The notes below the pieces were generated by a model. That model ran no database searches. It was not told where the DNA came from and saw nothing but the letters and a program-made list of their open reading frames with translations. The translations under genes and the position numbers were made by a program. This document shows, one piece after another, positions 8,277-16,818 of a stretch of 47,066 bases of DNA; within the stretch, counting starts at the first letter, position 1; the number at the start of each line of letters is the position of its first letter. This stretch comes from Pleomorphomonas sp. (GTDB lineage Bacteria; Pseudomonadota; Alphaproteobacteria; Rhizobiales; Pleomorphomonadaceae), in NCBI GenBank assembly GCA_029976075.1, contig JARKNW010000130.1:1-47066 (forward strand), read 5' to 3'.

Positions 8277-9155
8277 TCAGGAATAAACGCGCACGAAATG
8301 ATCCGGCTGGTGCTCGACCAGACGGCCACCAAGCAGTGCCGTATCCTTGACCAGGCCGAGGTCCTTGAGCTCTGCCTCGCTCCAGCGCTCATGAAGATGC
8401 GGCACGGCATTGAGCAGCGAGCGGGTGTAGGCGTGCTGCGGGTCGCCGAATACCCGATCGGTCGCCCCCATTTCGACGATGGCGCCCTTCTGAAGGATGA
8501 TGATGCGGTCGGAGATGTAGTTGCCGAGCGCGAGGTCATGGGTGACGAAGATGATCGACAACCCCTTGCGCTTGAGATCTCCCAGAAGATTGAGCACGTC
8601 GATGCGTGTCGAAGCGTCGAGCATCGAGATGATCTCGTCGGCGACCAGCAGGCGGATGTCGAGGACGAGCGCCCGGGCGATCAGCAGTCGCTGCAACTGG
8701 CCGCCGCTCATCTGATGCGGGAACTTGTCGAGAGCGGCGACTTCCAGCCCGACAGCGTTGAGAGCGCCAGTGAGTCGCGCCTCCCACGCCGCTGAATCGA
8801 GATCGCTGAGAAACTCGCGACGGATGGTGCGGAAGACGCGACCAACCTTGAAGATCGGATTGAACGAGCTGAAGGGGTCCTGGAACACGCCCTGCACGCG
8901 TCGGTAATAGGATTTAAGGTCGGCACCCTTGAGCTTGGAGATATCCTCGCCCTCGAAGGTGATGCGTCCCTCGCTCACCGAGGTGAGGCGCAGGATCATC
9001 CGTCCGACGGTGGTCTTGCCCGAGCCGCTTTCGCCGATCAGCGACACCACCTCGCCTGGTTTCACCTCGAAGTCGACGTCGTGGATCACCTTCGCCTTCT
9101 TGCCGCCGAAAGCGCCGGAACGGAACACCTTGGATACGTTCTCAACCTTGAGCAT
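8277..9155 (-). CDS. ABC importer ATPase, DppF/OppF-like
   Basis: 292 residues from the ATG at 9155 (MLKVENVSKVF). The frame is open further upstream, but that part overlaps the preceding ATPase gene and has no family similarity. Walker A GESGSGKTT (41-49), signature MSGGQLQRLLIAR, Walker B LLVADEIISMLD (Ile-Ile-Ser replaces the more common Pro-Thr-Ser) and FVTHDLALG are intact. It is shorter at the C-terminus than typical OppF proteins and lacks their cysteine-containing C-terminal extension, while its partner has one. It overlaps the upstream ATPase gene by 14 bp. It supplies half of the ATPase heterodimer for the Dpp-type permeases. Confidence 0.92.
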   Translation of the reverse strand: MLKVENVSKVFRSGAFGGKKAKVIHDVDFEVKPGEVVSLIGESGSGKTTVGRMILRLTSVSEGRITFEGEDISKLKGADLKSYYRRVQGVFQDPFSSFNPIFKVGRVFRTIRREFLSDLDSAAWEARLTGALNAVGLEVAALDKFPHQMSGGQLQRLLIARALVLDIRLLVADEIISMLDASTRIDVLNLLGDLKRKGLSIIFVTHDLALGNYISDRIIILQKGAIVEMGATDRVFGDPQHAYTRSLLNAVPHLHERWSEAELKDLGLVKDTALLGGRLVEHQPDHFVRVYS

Positions 9156-10104
9156 GGGCGTCCGCCTTCCAGCAAGCGACCTGGTGGCCGGGAGCGATCT
9201 CGATGAAGGGGGGCTCTTCGACGCACTTGCCGAAGGCCAGCGGGCAGCGGTCGCGGAAGCGGCACCCCACCGGCGGAGAGAGCAAGGAGGGTGGCCGCCC
9301 CTTGATGCCGGGCAGTCGCTTGTCCTCAAAGCGAATGCCGACTTCGGGCAAGGAGCCGAGCAATAGCCGGGTGTAAGGATGGGCTGGGGCCTCGACGATG
9401 GTGCGCGTCGGCGCCTTCTCGGCCAGCTTGCCCGCGTACATGATCAGGATGCTGTCGGCGACCTGGGCGAGGATGGCGAGGTCGTGGGTGACGACGATCA
9501 TCGACTTGACATAGCCACGATCGCGAAACTCGACCAAGGCGCCGGCCACCTTCTTCTGCGAGGCGACGTCGAGCGCCGAGGTCACCTCGTCGGCGATCAG
9601 CAGCGATGGGTCGAGCAGTGTCGACAAGACCATGACGACGCGCTGCTTCATGCCGCCGGACAACTCGATCGGATACATGCCGAGCACATCCGGCTTAAGA
9701 CCGAGAATGGCAAGGCGCCGTTCCAGTTCGGGACGCAGCGTCGCGCCCTTGAGGCCGCGCGATGCCAAGAGCTCGTCGATCATCCGGCCGATGCGGCGCG
9801 TCGGGTTGAGCGCGCTCATCGCATATTGCGGAACGATCGACACCTTGCGGAAGCGATAGGGGTTCATCGCCCGGTCGTCGGCGATCGGCAGCACCGCGCC
9901 ATCGAGCACCACCTCTCCGCCGACATATTGCATGCGCTCTTCGAGGCGGATCAAGGCCTTGCCGAGCGTCGACTTGCCACAGCCGGATTCGCCCGCAAGG
10001 CCCATGATCTCCCCATCGGCAACCGAGAAGCTGACGCCATCGAGCGCTTTGACGCTGCCGGCCAGCGTCCGGTAGTGGATCTTGAGGTCTGATACCGCCA
10101 GCAT
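9142..10104 (-). CDS. ABC importer ATPase, DppD/OppD-like
   Basis: 320 residues. Walker A GESGCGKST (38-46), signature LSGGMKQRVVMV, Walker B LLIADEVTSALDV and VVTHDLAIL are present. The C-terminal oligopeptide/dipeptide-transporter extension carries the characteristic cysteine pattern in CRFRDRCPLAFGKC. It starts 1 bp after the DppC-like permease and overlaps the DppF-like gene. Proteins of this family serve peptide importers but also cello- and other oligosaccharide importers; the LacI regulator upstream favours a sugar here. Confidence 0.93.
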   Translation of the reverse strand: MLAVSDLKIHYRTLAGSVKALDGVSFSVADGEIMGLAGESGCGKSTLGKALIRLEERMQYVGGEVVLDGAVLPIADDRAMNPYRFRKVSIVPQYAMSALNPTRRIGRMIDELLASRGLKGATLRPELERRLAILGLKPDVLGMYPIELSGGMKQRVVMVLSTLLDPSLLIADEVTSALDVASQKKVAGALVEFRDRGYVKSMIVVTHDLAILAQVADSILIMYAGKLAEKAPTRTIVEAPAHPYTRLLLGSLPEVGIRFEDKRLPGIKGRPPSLLSPPVGCRFRDRCPLAFGKCVEEPPFIEIAPGHQVACWKADAHAQG

Positions 10105-10105
10105 G

Positions 10106-10996
10106 TCAGAGCGCCCTCAGCTTGGGATTGAACACCTCGTCGAGGCCGACGTTCATCACGTAGAGCGAGCCGACGATGGCGGTGATGGCAAGGCCCGGCG
10201 GTACGAACCACCACCACATGCCGAGCTGCAGCGCGGCGTTCATCACCGAGTAGTTCATCATCAGGCCGAGCGAGATGGAGTCGGTGGGCCCCAATCCGAT
10301 GAAGTCCAGCGTTGCGGCGGTGAGGATGGCGCCGCCGAACAGCAGGATGAAGGTCATCACCAGATAGGAACTCATGTTCGGCGCGATCTCGCCAAAGATG
10401 ATGCGGAAAGTGCTTTCACCGTTGAGTCGGGCCATGCCGACGAAGTCGCGCGAGGTTAGAGAGAAAGTCTGGGCTCGGATGGCGCGTGCCGCCCATGGCC
10501 AGGAGGTGAGGCCGATGAACATCGCCTCGGTGCCGAGGCCGCGCACGCTGAGATAGGCCGCCACGACCAAGAGGACCGCGAAGGTAGGAATGACCAGCAC
10601 CACGTTGGTCAGCATGTTCAGCACTTCGTCGACGAGTCCGCCCCGATAGCCGGCAAAGAAGCCGACCAGCATGCCGATGGCGGCCGCTGTGAAGCCGGCA
10701 AGGATGCCGACGATAAAGCTGGAGCGCAGACCATTGACGAACTGCGAGAAGACGTCCTGGCCGAACAGCGTCGTGCCGAACCAATACTCGGCCGAAGGGG
10801 GTAGCCCGGGCGGTGCATCGAAGGTCAGCGGTTCGTGGGTCGCCAGCATGGGGCCGAAAATGGCGCCCAGCAGGAAGATGGCAAAGACGACGGCGCCAAT
10901 CAGCAGCTTGGTGTTGCGAAGCGCAAAGTAGAGAACTTCATTGCGCCCGCTCTTGGCTGCGGGAGAGGTCGGAGCAGAGCCGGTGGTGCTGGTCAT
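10106..10996 (-). CDS. ABC importer permease, DppC-like
   Basis: 296 residues. A cytoplasmic N-terminus of about 30 residues precedes the first membrane helix (LLIGAVVFAIFLLGAIFGPM), followed by a periplasmic stretch with HWFGT-like wording (YWFGTTLFGQDVFSQF), typical of DppC/OppC. Five further helices follow, with the cytoplasmic loop near SRDFVGMARLNGES that contacts the ATPase. The start overlaps the stop of the upstream DppB-like permease by ATGA, indicating coupled translation. Confidence 0.93.
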   Translation of the reverse strand: MTSTTGSAPTSPAAKSGRNEVLYFALRNTKLLIGAVVFAIFLLGAIFGPMLATHEPLTFDAPPGLPPSAEYWFGTTLFGQDVFSQFVNGLRSSFIVGILAGFTAAAIGMLVGFFAGYRGGLVDEVLNMLTNVVLVIPTFAVLLVVAAYLSVRGLGTEAMFIGLTSWPWAARAIRAQTFSLTSRDFVGMARLNGESTFRIIFGEIAPNMSSYLVMTFILLFGGAILTAATLDFIGLGPTDSISLGLMMNYSVMNAALQLGMWWWFVPPGLAITAIVGSLYVMNVGLDEVFNPKLRAL

Positions 10997-11985
10997 GCCG
11001 CATCTCCTTGCAGTCCGACGCGGGTGCGCGGATCGACGACGACGTAAACGATGTCGACAATCAGATTGGCGAGCAGCACACCGATGATGATGAACAGGAA
11101 CACGCCCTGGATGACGAAATAGTCCTGGTTCTGAATGCCTGACAGTACCAGCCAGCCAAGGCCTGGGTAGGAGAAGACGATCTCGGTGACCAGCGCACCG
11201 CCGACCACTGCGCCGAGCTGCAGCGCCAGACCGGTGATCTGAGGCAGCATGGCGTTGCGGAAGGCATATTTCCGGACGAGCCGCTGTGGAGCGCCAAGCG
11301 CCATCAGATAGTTGGCGTAGTCGCTTTCCAGCTCATAGATGATCATGTTGCGCATGCCGATCGCCCAGCCGCCCAGCGCCACCATGAACAGCGAGGCGAA
11401 CGGCAGGACCCAGTGGTAGACAAGGCTGCCGAAGAACTGCCAGGACCACTCGGCCTTGAGCGACTGATCGTAGCCGAAGGCCAGTGGGAACCAGCCGAGC
11501 GTCGAGCCAAGGACCCAGGCGAGCAGGATGCCGAGCCACATGTAGGGCGTGGCGGTCAAGAGATAACCGAGCGGCAAGACGCTGTTGTCGAGCAGCTTGC
11601 GCCGCGCCGCCAGGGCCCCGATGACGTTGCCGACATACCAGGACAGAAGGATCGATGGCAGCAGGAGACCGAGGGTGTAGGGCAGGGCGCGGCTGATCAG
11701 CGTCGTCACCGGCGTCGGGAACAGCATGATCGAGCGGCCGAGGTCGCCGTTGAGCAGTGCCCACCAGAAATTGAGGTACTGCTGCCAGAGCGGCTGGTCG
11801 AGATTGAAGGCCGCCATGAAATAGGAGGTCAGGGCTGCGTTGGCATCCGGCATCAGAGCGATGCGTGACACGAGCGCGTCGACAGGATTGCCCGGCATGA
11901 AGCGGGGAATGGCCCAGTCGATGGTAACCGCGACGATAAACGTCAAAAGATAGATGAGAATCTTCCGGGCAAGGTAGCGCAGCAC
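10993..11985 (-). CDS. ABC importer permease, DppB-like
   Basis: 330 residues starting at GTG (11985) with GGAG about 8 nt upstream. DppB/OppB family: N-terminal helix (ILIYLLTFIVAVTIDWAIPR), the family motif FMPGNPVDAL, then a periplasmic stretch (LWQQYLNFWWALLNGDLGRS) and five more helices, ending with the AVVGGALVTEIVFSYPGLG segment. It is separated from the binding-protein gene by 144 bp holding two stem-loops, while all later genes overlap or touch. Confidence 0.93.
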   Translation of the reverse strand: MLRYLARKILIYLLTFIVAVTIDWAIPRFMPGNPVDALVSRIALMPDANAALTSYFMAAFNLDQPLWQQYLNFWWALLNGDLGRSIMLFPTPVTTLISRALPYTLGLLLPSILLSWYVGNVIGALAARRKLLDNSVLPLGYLLTATPYMWLGILLAWVLGSTLGWFPLAFGYDQSLKAEWSWQFFGSLVYHWVLPFASLFMVALGGWAIGMRNMIIYELESDYANYLMALGAPQRLVRKYAFRNAMLPQITGLALQLGAVVGGALVTEIVFSYPGLGWLVLSGIQNQDYFVIQGVFLFIIIGVLLANLIVDIVYVVVDPRTRVGLQGDAA

Positions 11986-12025
11986 GGTCGAGGCTCCGGA
12001 ATGGGAACAAAGGATCCCCGGCGGG

Positions 12026-12116
12026 CCCGGACGGCGACAGGCGTCGTCCGGGATCTTCGCAAGATATCTTTTGTTCGGTAAGGCGGTGCGTCCCGGCAGC
12101 GTTGGCTCCCGGGACG
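12026..12116 (-). other. Two stem-loops and a palindrome between binding-protein and DppB-like genes
   Basis: Stem 1: 12026-12033 with 12045-12052 (8 bp, perfect, 11-nt loop). Stem 2: 12089-12096 with 12109-12116 (8 bp, perfect, 12-nt loop). A 10-bp palindrome AAGATATCTT lies between them at 12061-12070. No run of T follows in the direction of transcription, so these look like mRNA-stabilising or processing structures that would raise the binding-protein level over the membrane components, rather than full terminators. Confidence 0.55.
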
Positions 12117-12129
12117 TGGATGCGACGAC

Positions 12130-13848
12130 TTATTGGCCGGCTGGCTCGAGGTGAGTGATGGTGTCGAGACCGGTCATCTGCAACCAGTTGCGCCAGGAGA
12201 TCGGGATGAACTGACGGTCGGTACCGTCAGCCGGCCAGTTCTTCCAGGTGGTGGTGCTCATCTGCGCCCAGGCACCGTTGTACCAGAGCGGGATCATCGG
12301 CAGCTTGTCCATGAAGCTGACCTGTAGCTTGGCCGTGATTTCCTTCATCTTGTCGATGTCGGTACGCGGTGTCTTGGCAAGCTGCACCGTCAGGTCCCAC
12401 GCGTCCTTGTCCTCGAAGCGCGCAAAGTTGTAGTTGGTCTGCGAGCTCAGGATGGGCAACTGATAGAGGTAGCGATAATAGGTGTAGGGCGTGTCGCTGA
12501 GCGGCTGGGAGTTCTCGATCATCAGATCGAAATTGCCGGTATTGCGCTCCGACTGGTAGGTATTGAAGTCCGGGTACTTCGGCGTGATCTTGATGCCGAC
12601 CGCCTTGGCATCGGCCGAGATCATCTGCACCGCCTGCATCCAGTCCGACCAGCCCGAGGGAACCTCGATCTTGAGATCGATCGGCTCGCCCTTCGGTGTC
12701 TTGTAGAAGCCGTCGGATCCCTTCTTGTAACCGGCCTTGTCGAGGATTTCGGCTGCCTTCTTCGGATTGTAGTTGAAGCCGTGCTTCTTTACCGCTTCCT
12801 TGTCGATGTACTTGTCCCACGCTGGCAGCAGGCCGGTCGGGCTGGCCGGCAGCACGACATTGCCGTAGTCGACCTTGGCGATCTGATCGGTGTTGATGGA
12901 GAAGGCCAGGGCACGACGGAAAGCCGCGTCATCGAGCGGCGCCTTCTTGGTGTTTGGCAACAGCCAGGAGGTGACGGCCGGCAGCATGTAAGGCGGCTTG
13001 TCGTAATAGGTATGCAGGCCGTAGCCACCGCTGATCAGTGTCGCCACGCCCGGCAGGAAGTTGTTGTTGAGGTCCTGCTTGCCTGAGAGCAGCAGGCCGA
13101 GGGCGACGTTGTTCGACGAGTTGACGATGTCGATGATGTACTTCGGCTTCGGATCGGGCGAGATACCGGCCTTCGAAGCCCACCAGCCGTCCGGCGTCTT
13201 CTTCCAGACGACGCGGGTCGTCGGATCGTAGCCGGCCTTGTCAAATACATAGGGGCCGGTGCCGATCGGCTCATCCGGCGACCAGGACGTGATGTCCTTT
13301 TCGTTGGCGTGATCCTTCCACTGGGAAGGCTTCATCATCGGGATGTTCCAGGTGGCATTCGCCCACGCCTGGTAGTTGGGGGTTCCGTCGAATGTCACCG
13401 TCACGGTGTTGCCGGAGGCCTCGACGCTCTTGATGCTCTTGTAGAGATCGGTCCACCAGATGGTCGGCAGCTTGCCGAGATCGATGTTCCATTTCACGTC
13501 GTCAGCGGTGAAATCGCCGCCGTCGCTCCACTTGATACCGGAGCGGATGGTCAGCTTGTAGACCGTCGGGCTTGTCCACTCGCCCTTCTCGGCAAGCCAG
13601 TCGATATACTTGTCGGCGATCGGGTCGTAGCGGAACAGCGTCTCGTTGACGAGGCCGATCAGGCCGTTGGCGAAGTTGCCAAAATAGGGGTTGAAGCCGA
13701 CGATGTTGCCCCACTGGGCACCGCTCATGTAGAGCGTCTCGTTGCGGGGATACTCGCTCGATTGCGCAAGCGCCGAGCCGGCAACCGTCGCCATCAAGGC
13801 GGCGGCCGACACGACGGTGAAGGTGCGGCGATTGATACCAAATGACAT
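12130..13848 (-). CDS. Family-5 periplasmic substrate-binding protein of Dpp/Opp-type importer (probable oligosaccharide binder)
   Basis: 572 residues from the ATG at 13848, preceded by GGGAGGAACGAG; a longer frame to 13947 lacks this ribosome site. A twin-arginine signal (GINRRTFTVVSAAALM, Arg7-Arg8) ends near SALAQS. The mature protein starts with a stretch (MSGAQWGNIVGFNPYFGN) that resembles binding proteins of the cellobiose/xylooligosaccharide branch of family 5 more than dipeptide binders; this is from memory of that family, not a search. Trp is frequent along the protein, as in sugar binders. First gene of the operon, with a LacI-type operator about 300 bp upstream. Confidence 0.88.
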   Translation of the reverse strand: MSFGINRRTFTVVSAAALMATVAGSALAQSSEYPRNETLYMSGAQWGNIVGFNPYFGNFANGLIGLVNETLFRYDPIADKYIDWLAEKGEWTSPTVYKLTIRSGIKWSDGGDFTADDVKWNIDLGKLPTIWWTDLYKSIKSVEASGNTVTVTFDGTPNYQAWANATWNIPMMKPSQWKDHANEKDITSWSPDEPIGTGPYVFDKAGYDPTTRVVWKKTPDGWWASKAGISPDPKPKYIIDIVNSSNNVALGLLLSGKQDLNNNFLPGVATLISGGYGLHTYYDKPPYMLPAVTSWLLPNTKKAPLDDAAFRRALAFSINTDQIAKVDYGNVVLPASPTGLLPAWDKYIDKEAVKKHGFNYNPKKAAEILDKAGYKKGSDGFYKTPKGEPIDLKIEVPSGWSDWMQAVQMISADAKAVGIKITPKYPDFNTYQSERNTGNFDLMIENSQPLSDTPYTYYRYLYQLPILSSQTNYNFARFEDKDAWDLTVQLAKTPRTDIDKMKEITAKLQVSFMDKLPMIPLWYNGAWAQMSTTTWKNWPADGTDRQFIPISWRNWLQMTGLDTITHLEPAGQ

Positions 13849-14067
13849 CTCGTTCCTCCCTTTCCTCCAGCGGCGGCAGCCTTCCGCCGCGAACGAACGC
13901 ACCCGCAACGGCTCAGCCGTGGGTTGCGTGGTTTGCGAGATGGTCACGGACGCCTACAGTCAGGAAACGGGAATTACCCAAACGATCCAACCGAACGGCC
14001 GATGACAGAGCAGCGGCGACTGCTGACTCCCCTCGCTCCACCCCGGACGGCAAGCCACTGAAATATC

Positions 14068-14091
14068 GCGGAAATCTCCTCAAATTTCCGC
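14068..14091 (-). other. Hairpin in the long leader of the family-5 transporter operon
   Basis: GCGGAAAT (14068-14075) pairs perfectly with ATTTCCGC (14084-14091), loop 8 nt. It lies between the operator and the binding-protein start. The region 13849-14290 holds no convincing gene: only the operator/promoter (14150-14194), this hairpin and about 300 nt of leader, in which a CCGCGG-GTGA-CCGCGG stem is also possible near 14125-14140. No known riboswitch was recognised. Confidence 0.35.
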
Positions 14092-14149
14092 AAAGAAACA
14101 ATGCGTGGCCTGCCGGCGCGCCTTCCGCGGTCACCCGCGGTGTTCACAC

Positions 14150-14163
14150 CTGTAACGTTACAG
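14150..14163. promoter_or_regulatory. LacI-family operator CTGTAACGTTACAG
   Basis: A perfect 14-bp palindrome with a central CG, the classical layout of LacI/GalR-family operators. It sits directly downstream of the candidate promoter of the family-5 transporter operon and 128-141 bp upstream of the divergent LacI-family gene. Repression of the transporter by that LacI protein, with possible autoregulation, is predicted. Confidence 0.75.
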
Positions 14164-14165
14164 TA

Positions 14166-14194
14166 GAATTATCCAAGCGCGCAACGATACGCAA
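14166..14194 (-). promoter_or_regulatory. Candidate promoter of the family-5 transporter operon
   Basis: On the minus strand, -35 TTGCGT (14189-14194) and -10 TAATTC (14166-14171) are separated by 17 bp. The operator at 14150-14163 begins 2 bp after the -10 and would cover the transcription start, as expected for repression. Confidence 0.4.
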
Positions 14195-14290
14195 GCCTCA
14201 GTTCTGTTCCTCGCCCAAAGGATGTAGTGTGATTGATTGGGAGGCGTGGCGCTGCCGGCAACGACCGGAATTTTGCGCTGCAAGTGCAAC

Positions 14291-15370
14291 ATGATGCCTG
14301 ATCATGAGACGTGTGGGGAAAGCACGGCTGCCCGGTCGCGATTGTCCGATCGACCGACACTGAAGACCATTGCCCGCCTTGCCGGTCTTGGTGTGACGAC
14401 GGTGTCGCGCGCTCTGCACGACGCACCGGATATCGGTGAGGAGACCAAGGCGCGCGTCCGCTCGCTGGCCGACAGCCTGGGCTACCAGCCGAACCGGGCC
14501 GGTGTTCGTCTGAGGACCGGGCGCAGCCATGTCATTGCATTGGTGCTCGCTACGGAATCCGAAGAACTGGGCATCAACTCTCAGCTGATCTACGGCATCT
14601 CCGAAGTCTTGTCGGCCACCCCCTACCAGCTGGTGGTGATGATGCATGACCCGGCATCCGATCCGCTTGCCCCGATCCGCAACATCGTCGAGGCAGGTGC
14701 CGCCGATGGCGTCCTGTTTGCCCGCATTGAACCGGACGATGCTCGTGTCCGCTTTCTCATCGAGCATGGCGTGCCGTTTGTAACCCATGGCCGCACCGAC
14801 ATGGGCATCAACCATCCATATTTCGATTTCGACAATGACGCCTATGCGGAAAGTGCCGTGCGCCGGCTTGTAAGCCTCGGTCGCCGCTGCCTGATGTTGC
14901 TCCCGCCCCCGACACATTTGAGCTACGCTCGCCACATGAAAACGGGCTTTTGCCGCGGGATCGAGCTGTTGGGTCTCGATGAAGTACCGATCGGCGCGGT
15001 GAACACCGACAGTCCTCACGAGCTCATTCAGGCCAGGGTGTCCGAGGCGATGCAGGGAAGGACGAGGCCGGACGGCTTTGTCTGTGGCAGCGCCATGGCG
15101 GCATTGGCCGTCACTGCCGGCGCCGAGGCCTTGGGCTATGTGCTCGGCCGCGACTTCGATGTTGTGGTGAAAGAGTCTTCCAATCTGTTTCGCAAGTTCC
15201 GGCCCGCCATCGAGACGGCGCATGAAGACTTTCGAGCTGCCGGACGCTGGTTGGCCAAGGCGATCGTCGGCCGCATCGAGGGCACCGCCGATGCGGGCGT
15301 CCACTTCCTCGATGTCCCACGGCTGATAGGCGTCCAACCGTTGGAAGAGAAGGTTATTGCCGGTATCTGA
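14291..15370 (+). CDS. LacI-family transcriptional regulator of the family-5 transporter operon
   Basis: 359 residues from ATG 14291; the frame can also start at TTG 14237 or ATG 14294, and none has a strong ribosome site. HTH: TLKTIARLAGLGVTTVSRAL (starts about 20 residues in), with the following APDIGEETKARVRSLADSLGY hinge-side helix; the periplasmic-binding-protein-like effector domain follows from about residue 65 (SHVIALVLA). The DNA-contact part TTVSRAL fits the CG-centred palindrome at 14150. The effector pocket contains DGVLFARIEPDD and FVTHGRTDMG. Divergent from the transporter operon, it is the obvious local repressor; the inducer is presumably the imported sugar or a product. Confidence 0.92.
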   Translation: MMPDHETCGESTAARSRLSDRPTLKTIARLAGLGVTTVSRALHDAPDIGEETKARVRSLADSLGYQPNRAGVRLRTGRSHVIALVLATESEELGINSQLIYGISEVLSATPYQLVVMMHDPASDPLAPIRNIVEAGAADGVLFARIEPDDARVRFLIEHGVPFVTHGRTDMGINHPYFDFDNDAYAESAVRRLVSLGRRCLMLLPPPTHLSYARHMKTGFCRGIELLGLDEVPIGAVNTDSPHELIQARVSEAMQGRTRPDGFVCGSAMAALAVTAGAEALGYVLGRDFDVVVKESSNLFRKFRPAIETAHEDFRAAGRWLAKAIVGRIEGTADAGVHFLDVPRLIGVQPLEEKVIAGI

Positions 15371-15461
15371 CGGTCATCTTGGATACGGCAAAGCGCCCGA
15401 TCCGGTCAGGGAAATCGAGCGCTCGACGTCGGCCTGGGGTGGGCGGCCGGTAAATTGTCCA

Positions 15462-15477
15462 GCCCGTCAAGACGGGC
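15462..15477 (-). terminator. Weak hairpin after the DUF3563-like gene
   Basis: GCCCGTC (15462-15468) and GACGGGC (15471-15477) form a near-continuous palindrome (effective loop CTTG on the minus strand), 7 bp past the stop of the small gene. It is followed on the minus strand by TGGACAATTT, a poor U-tract, so termination is plausible but not certain. It also ends about 90 bp after the convergent LacI gene. Confidence 0.35.
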
Positions 15478-15483
15478 AGCCGC

Positions 15484-15645
15484 TCAGCAGCCCAGGGTCC
15501 GCTCACGGTAGAGGCCGCGTGCCGCATGACGCTCACGTGCCTCAAGGCCATAACGATCATTTGCGACCGGGATGTAAACGAACTCGCGTTCTGCGGCGGT
15601 AGGGGCGCGAAAGGTCTTGGTGAGGTGCTTCAGGGTGCCGAACAT
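15484..15645 (-). CDS. Small DUF3563-like protein
   Basis: 53 residues from the ATG at 15645, with AAGGAAG about 9 nt upstream; the frame is open 32 codons further up but without a ribosome site. The sequence begins MFGTLKHLTKTFRAPTAAER and ends with a DRYGLEARERHAARGLYRE stretch. The layout (short basic amphipathic N-terminus, then D-R-x-x-L-E-x-R-x-R-x-x-x-R-G) resembles the DUF3563 family of tiny alphaproteobacterial proteins of unknown function; that assignment is from memory. It is soluble, highly charged, and stands alone between two unrelated units. Confidence 0.7.
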   Translation of the reverse strand: MFGTLKHLTKTFRAPTAAEREFVYIPVANDRYGLEARERHAARGLYRERTLGC

Positions 15646-15804
15646 GATCTTCTTCCTTTCCCGTTCCAGGCGGTTTCCTGGAACCTGTGTTTCTCTTCTT
15701 CTTTGCACCCTGAATATAGCGCCGATACTGTCTCCCTCCAATGGTTCAAGGCCGTCGTCGCGAGTCGTATTTTCTTTGGGGATGCTTCAGTTTTCCTATC
15801 AGTC

Positions 15805-16818
15805 TTAGAAGCCTTCCAATACGATCTTGCCGCGTGCCCTGCCGCTCTCGATGATCGCGTGAGCATGGCGGAGGTTGTCCGCATTGATCGGCCTGAGCAC
15901 CTCGGTGACCGTCGTACGCAACCGACCGGCGTCGACGAGATGCGCGACTTCGGTGAGCAACTTCCCCTGTTCGGCCATGTCGGGTGTTTCGAACAGTGAG
16001 CGGGTGAACATCAGTTCCCAATGTATCGAGACCGCCTTGCGCTTGAAGCTTGTGACGTCAAGGCTTTCGGGGTCGTCGATCAGGCCGAAGCGCCCCTGAG
16101 GTGCGATCAGTTTGGCAATCTCGGCGAGATGCCGATCCGTGTGAGTGGTCGAGAACACGAAGGCCGGTGCACCGATGCCGAGGGCGGTCACCTCGTCGGC
16201 GAGTGGCCGCGAGTGATCGACGACATGATGGGCGCCCTGCTCCCGTGCCCAGGCCGTCGTCTCCGGCCGCGAGGCGGTGGCGATGATCGTGAGATCGGTG
16301 AGTGCCCGAGCAAGCTGGATGGCGATCGATCCGACGCCTCCGGCTCCGCCGACGATCAGGATGGCATTGGCGGCGCCTGGCACGCGGCGCCGCACGTCGA
16401 GTCGGTCGAACAGCATCTCCCAGGCGGTGATGGCGGTGAGTGGCAAGGCAGCAGCTTCGGCATTCGTCAGTGACTTGGGTCTGTGACCGGCAAGACGCTC
16501 ATCGACAAGATGAAGTTGGCTGTTGGCGCCGGGGCGAGCGATCGATCCCGCGTACCAGACTTCGTCTCCGGACTTGAAGTCTGTCACGCCAGGGCCGATG
16601 GCGACGACATGGCCGACGGCATCCCAACCCAATACTTTCGCCGCTCCGGATGCCGGCGCAGAGCTTGCGCGCACCTTGGTGTCGACCGGATTGACCGAGA
16701 TCGCGGCGACTTCGACCAGAAGGTCACGTTCGCCGGGCACTGGGGTTGGCAGATCAACATCGAAAAGTGAATCCGGGCGGTCGATGGGACCGGCTTGACG
16801 ATAGGCAACGGCTTTCAT
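15805..16818 (-). CDS. Zinc-independent medium-chain alcohol dehydrogenase / quinone oxidoreductase family
   Basis: 337 residues, MDR superfamily. GroES-like N-terminal domain (PGERDLLVEVAAISVNPVDTK at about 28-48) and an NADPH-binding Rossmann domain with VGGAGGVGSIAIQLAR (about 155-170). The usual zinc-site cysteines are absent and the wording matches the zinc-free quinone-oxidoreductase-like branch. It likely reduces quinones or enals with NADPH in the cytoplasm. It is divergent from an HxlR-type regulator, with only 100 bp between the starts, an arrangement known for redox- or aldehyde-responsive pairs. The substrate is not determined. Confidence 0.9.
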   Translation of the reverse strand: MKAVAYRQAGPIDRPDSLFDVDLPTPVPGERDLLVEVAAISVNPVDTKVRASSAPASGAAKVLGWDAVGHVVAIGPGVTDFKSGDEVWYAGSIARPGANSQLHLVDERLAGHRPKSLTNAEAAALPLTAITAWEMLFDRLDVRRRVPGAANAILIVGGAGGVGSIAIQLARALTDLTIIATASRPETTAWAREQGAHHVVDHSRPLADEVTALGIGAPAFVFSTTHTDRHLAEIAKLIAPQGRFGLIDDPESLDVTSFKRKAVSIHWELMFTRSLFETPDMAEQGKLLTEVAHLVDAGRLRTTVTEVLRPINADNLRHAHAIIESGRARGKIVLEGF

